A DNA stretch of 64,000 nucleotides from Lates calcarifer (lineage: Eukaryota > Chordata > Actinopteri > Centropomidae), in the NCBI RefSeq assembly GCF_001640805.2, contig NC_066833.1, forward strand, positions 480,757 through 544,756, in the 5' to 3' direction. The notes under the pieces are model-generated. The model worked only from the letters and a program-made list of their open reading frames with translations, had not been told where the DNA came from and searched no databases. The translations under genes and the position numbers were made by a program. Shown here in pieces: positions 61,101 through 64,000 of the stretch; position 1 is the stretch's first letter; each line of letters starts with the position of its first letter.

Positions 61101-61644
61101 TTATAAACTGCGGGTGGGTTCAAACCTCACATCTTCCTTGTCTTCATCTACATCATCTTTGTCAGCTTGTGCACCCCCCAAGCTCAAACCACAACCCAAC
61201 GTCTCATCAAACCAAACGTCAGACCTCTTAAGTCCACAGCCCGAAGTCCCAGTTTCAGCAGAGACCCCTTCATGTTCTGGATTGAACCACACACTGAGCA
61301 TAGACACGGACAGTCTGACTGTTAGAAAAATCAAGACAGATAAGGAGGTGGTGGCAGAGGAGGACAGCCAGGATGTGAACCTCCTCACATTAACCTTTGG
61401 CAGACATGAGGAGGAGGAGGAAGAATCGCATCTTGATGTGACAGAGGTAGAGCCAGAGTCTGATTCTGCCTCTGAGGAGGACAACATCGCTCCAATTCAA
61501 CCCTCACAAACTAGCGATACCAAGAAAGTTGCCACAGAAACAGTTTCCTGCTCTGCTGATGAAGAGGAAGAGGAGGGGGAAGAGGAGGAGGAGGAGGACT
61601 CCGGATATATGGGACGTCCAAGTAGAGATGTCTTACAGTGTTAA
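52139..61644 (+). CDS. ifnar2-like: Class II cytokine receptor B, IFNAR2-like (CRFB1/CRFB2 group), seven coding exons, one frameshift
   Basis: Tandem paralogue of receptor A and likewise a candidate ligand-binding type I interferon receptor chain. Coding exons: 52139-52187, 53356-53486, 54136-54311, 54485-54633, 54859-55018, 55121-55236, 60928-61644; junction phases 1,2,1,0,1,0. D1 opens ELPKPVNLTLTSKYFRHNLT and keeps the cysteine pair (ECKNVMHPLVCNFTDA). D2 has VTPCHRDLCVDL and RLYCVSVCFAD. The TM segment is followed by the box1-like RKRPLPWVL for JAK binding, then an acidic Ser-rich tail ending DSGYMGRPSRDVLQC. Exon 2 has one extra base near 53440; without it the protein is 498 residues. 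Intron 6 (5.7 kb) holds a LINE fragment and an LTR-like repeat. Distinguishing CRFB1 from CRFB2 needs a tree. Confidence 0.88.
52830..53105 (+). repeat. Dispersed teleost repeat in receptor B intron 1
   Basis: GAGGTGTTTCTGTTATTTGG, CTCATTGATATAAATGGGAT and GGTCTCAACAAAAACTGAAT, then AGAGGATTTATTGCAAGACT: words I recognise from a common fish repeat. It contains the palindrome listed separately. Confidence 0.5.
52953..52997. repeat. 45-bp near-perfect palindrome
   Basis: CAACTGTATGATCACTT and AAGTGATCATACAGTTG flank a GGCAGCTGCC core; the only mismatch is one extra A. A third, direct copy of GCAGCTGCCAAAGTGATCA lies just upstream (52936-52954). Confidence 0.9.
53356..53486 (+). CDS. Receptor B exon 2: first half of D1, one extra base
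   Basis: Acceptor TATTCCAG, donor GTGGGT. Reads ELPKPVNLTLTSKYFRHNLT and WQPGS, then continues in the next frame as GTPTGVSYNVTVNT. Length 131 bp against 130 expected; the extra base is in or beside AGCAGGG near 53440. Confidence 0.75.
54136..54311 (+). CDS. Receptor B exon 3: second half of D1
   Basis: Phase 2 to 1, open frame. Reads GTSWTVVNECKNVMHPLVC, NFTDALSDPREVYFLRVTAL and SDILPGFKAIRD; carries the canonical D1 cysteine pair and an NFT sequon. Donor GTAAGC. Confidence 0.85.
54485..54633 (+). CDS. Receptor B exon 4: first half of D2
   Basis: Phase 1 to 0. Reads HMDLPRLTVTPCHRDLCVDL and IYDDFNYKLKIKSNSSDSAE. Acceptor CCTCCAG, donor GTACTG. Confidence 0.85.
54859..55018 (+). CDS. Receptor B exon 5: second half of D2
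   Basis: Phase 0 to 1. Reads FFNNIKSLRRQILVDLAPSR then LYCVSVCFADS and YSQPICAFTSG, the cysteine pattern of the class II receptor D2 end. Donor GTAGAG. Confidence 0.85.
55121..55236 (+). CDS. Receptor B exon 6: transmembrane helix and box1-like motif
   Basis: Phase 1 to 0. Reads DPLISALLCLVVLFGVVVLA and LLILTGFICLRKRPLPWVL; the proline-containing end is a box1-like JAK-binding motif. Donor GTATGT. Confidence 0.85.
57180..58155 (-). mobile_element. L2/Rex-type LINE remnant: endonuclease and start of RT region
   Basis: Minus strand from 58151: EIRDYCVHIFTETWVHHNIQ and KTRGSGLCVYITC (APE-type endonuclease: TETW motif), then LKLHQHVHPT-like and LSDHNSLPLLPTDSQLIKRV pieces (SDH motif of the endonuclease end). 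Several frame changes; ends at a segment shared with the copy near 26.9 kb. Confidence 0.7.
58200..58715. repeat. Dispersed non-coding repeat (LTR-element-like)
   Basis: A-rich purine stretch with GGAACAAGCTTACCATACAG, GAGACAGGACTATATATACA and GACACAAGGGGAAGGAATAA, words seen in a common teleost repeat with a TATA-like motif. Class uncertain. Confidence 0.45.
60928..61644 (+). CDS. Receptor B exon 7: cytoplasmic tail
   Basis: Acceptor GTGTTTCAG, phase 0. Opens TSSHHIEGVLVTHAGGVTPS; Ser/Thr-rich middle; DVNLLTLTFGRHEEEEEE parallels NVNLFSVTL of receptor A. Two Glu runs and the end DSGYMGRPSRDVLQC. 238 residues, no internal stop. Confidence 0.9.
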   Translation, partial: TSSHHIEGVLVTHAGGVTPSSICKLALPSSGEKRSNQSLSDESNGESETETTGGNKGGYKLRVGSNLTSSLSSSTSSLSACAPPKLKPQPNVSSNQTSDLLSPQPEVPVSAETPSCSGLNHTLSIDTDSLTVRKIKTDKEVVAEEDSQDVNLLTLTFGRHEEEEEESHLDVTEVEPESDSASEEDNIAPIQPSQTSDTKKVATETVSCSADEEEEEGEEEEEEDSGYMGRPSRDVLQC

Positions 61645-64000
61645 CTATAGATGTCTTGGGGTTTTCCAGTTGAAAGACTGATGTCTTTTCAGAATGTCAC
61701 AATGTGCTAAAAACCAGTGTTCTAAAGAATGACTGTAGCAGCACTGGTGTAATTTCATTTCCATCAACAGACTCGACACACTGACATCTGATATTTTGAT
61801 GAGTAATTCTCACTACAGGATGGACATACTCTGGTCACTACAACCAGTTGTGACATGTACAAGCGATTAAGTGAACTTGTTACATTCCTCAGAGTTCTTG
61901 TGTTTTGTATATTTTCTTTGGCATGAACAGAATTTCAGTGGTCCAGACATGTTGTACAAGCCATGATTAGATTAGTCTGTCTGTAGTGCCCTATTGTTTT
62001 ACACTTCTGTGAAGCTTTGCCACTTGTATGGAGCTCCACTTCTTGACTCATGAGATGATGCTACCTACATTTAAGCTGATTTATTTTCATGTTTAACAAG
62101 CAAAAAACTTAGCAACATCTTTGAGCCTAGCAGGAAGTCAGAGACTGTACCAAGTCACTCCTTTGACAACAGGTGATTATCATCATCTAATTAACCATAA
62201 TACATCCAAAAATAATCCAACAAATGGGGGAAAATATACTTTGCATCTAACACAGTGATTGCTGCAACACTCAGTCTACATAGAACCACATGCTCTCTGA
62301 ATAATTATCTATAACAATAAGGAAAAAAGTTCCTTTTAATTTTGTTCATTTGTAGACTTAAGAGCCACAATAATCTGAATTAATTTAGTGTTTAACTGCA
62401 ATCCTGAAATCAGCTAAAATAAACTGAAGGCGAAATGTATGCTCACCATATTATCCCATCATCACAGCTTGCTAATTGATCGAGAGATTCAACAACTTTT
62501 TTAAAAATATTCATAATTTTATTATTTATGATTTAATTTGCATTTTGGCATAGCAGCTTCCAGGCTACGGAGTCACTGTCCAGGGCTACACCCTCTCACC
62601 CAACAGTCTGATATCACTTATAGGCTTATGTTTTCTTTTCTAGTATCTCCATGACTGTCCCATCCTCTATGACTGCCTCCTATCTAAACCATATATCACT
62701 TTGATTTAGAAAGACATCAAAATTCATGCGTCACTTTGACAACAATGTGGGCCATTGTATTCATTTTTTATAATATTTTGAGTTCTTAATACAAACTGAT
62801 GCTGTACATGTGTTTTTTCACAACAGTTAGTGCAGTAAGAGGTTTGTGAATCTGACTTGAACACTTGTACAACAAACTCATAGAGAAATAGTAAGGTTTA
62901 GTAAAGTGTGTGACAGTATTCTTGCACGAGACATGTTGCGTTCCTCTCCATGTAGTTTACTGTAAATAGTGCAGCCTTGTACATCAGGCAGGTGAGTTAC
63001 CTCTCACAACCAATATGATATCTTATAAACTGCTAATATGTATATTATATCTACTTGATATTATTGTGCTGCTTCCACAGCCCATTAGACTGATGCTTGA
63101 ATGGTTTGAGCAGCTAGAGGACCAACTCAGTAAGGGCACACTTGATATTTTCCTTAAAGTACATGCAAGGATTTAATTTCTGGAATGTTAAGGCATTAGG
63201 GAATGGGTTTTTGCTGTTGATTTCGTGCAAATCCAAAAAACTGAAGTAATTTACTTTGCATCCATTTCCATCCAGACACATTTGATATAACTCAGGACAT
63301 TCAACTCAAGTAGTAAATTTTAGGTTTTGGTGTCAATTAAAGCAAAGAATGAGGAACATTTTAGGTACATCTTAATGTACAAATTGTGTGTATGTCTTTT
63401 CCACACGTTTATCGCCCAGGGGAAGAAAAATTTGTGCTGTGCTGCTACTAAATTTGAAGTAGATTAAATAGAGGGACAGTGGGTACACTTAACAACATTT
63501 CATCAACTACACTGTTCTTAATATCACTGATGATATTTACCAGTGTGAAAAGCATCTTAGAGTGGTATTTATTTAGTGGCATTTATATAGTGGTATAATT
63601 TTGGTCATTGTCCCTTGTGCACTGAAAACTGAATTTGTGAAAACAGTTTCATAAACAGGAATAGTAGTCCATGTAATAAGTACTGTACTGCTTTTTTAAA
63701 ACATTTTTTATGCTTGTCCTCTGTAAGAGAATTTACTGTCCTCAGCTCTTAAACCTGAATATGTATTGATGTTGAGCTGAAACTATAGCTGCTTAATTGA
63801 TTAGCTAATGAACAGAAAATGGATCATCAGCTATTTTTGATACTTTGTTTAATTTTAACAGTGCACTTACCTGAAGTTACACATGGTAACAGGATAGTTA
63901 GGTGATATATGCAATATTACAGGTTTCAGTATGCAGCCAACTCCATAACTGTTAAAATTTGTACTTTTATACTGACTGTAAAATCTTGCCATATATGAAC
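61645..64000. other. Receptor B 3' UTR and downstream flank
   Basis: Candidate polyadenylation signal AATAAA at 62418-62423. No exon of the expected next cluster members (IL10RB/CRFB4, CRFB5, IFNGR2/CRFB6) is visible before the window ends. Confidence 0.45.

Noticed and set aside
61101..61487. 128-codon minus-strand frame opposite receptor B exon 7
   Set aside because: Shadow of the acidic, Ser-rich cytoplasmic tail on the plus strand.
1..64000. CRISPR arrays, operons, prophage or other prokaryotic features
   Set aside because: The window is spliced vertebrate DNA; no regularly spaced repeats or prokaryotic gene organisation were seen.

Overview
The window is vertebrate nuclear DNA, almost certainly from a ray-finned (teleost) fish. 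Genes are split by GT-AG introns, the background is AT-rich, and the interspersed repeats are ones typical of teleosts: tRNA-derived SINE, Tc1-like transposons, L2/Rex-type LINEs, Penelope-like GIY-YIG, Ty3/gypsy. The strongest gene content is the teleost counterpart of the human 21q22 interferon-receptor neighbourhood: C21orf62 (EPCIP) followed by two tandem class II cytokine receptors of the IFNAR2/CRFB type.

Layout. (1) 0.6-4.6 kb, minus strand: a B7-family membrane ligand (ICOSLG/CD80-like; signal peptide, IgV, IgC, transmembrane helix, very short tail). (2) 5.5-7.0 kb: decayed Ty3/gypsy integrase. (3) 11.1-14.5 kb, minus: a decayed copy of the teleost C2H2 zinc-finger/SAMD3-like family. 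(4) 15.2-17.0 kb: LINE and Tc1 remnants side by side. (5) 19.6-20.3 kb: Penelope-like GIY-YIG fragment. (6) 28.9-29.7 kb, plus: C21orf62, one intact coding exon. (7) 29.7-39.5 kb: no gene seen, with a LINE endonuclease fragment and other repeats. (8) 39.6-50.3 kb, plus: IFNAR2-like receptor A, seven coding exons, a Tc1 copy in intron 5. (9) 52.1-61.6 kb, plus: IFNAR2-like receptor B, same exon-phase plan, a LINE fragment in the long last intron. (10) 61.6-64 kb: 3' flank only.

The two receptors are expected to bind type I interferon together with a shared short chain (CRFB5/IFNAR1 type, not in this window) and to signal through JAKs and STATs. Both have an acidic tail with a C-terminal Gly-Tyr-Met motif like the STAT2-docking end of mammalian IFNAR2. 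Both also have an IRF/ISRE-type GAAAGTGAAA element just upstream.

The most unusual property is that every multi-exon immune gene carries one or two single-base frameshifts inside exons whose splice sites, phases and flanking reading frames are otherwise intact. These look like assembly indels or very recent inactivation. I found no wholly unknown gene system. The items most worth checking are these frameshifts, a transmembrane helix encoded by a (GAT)n microsatellite, the paired ISREs, a receptor domain that has lost its cysteine pair, and a 45-bp near-perfect palindrome.
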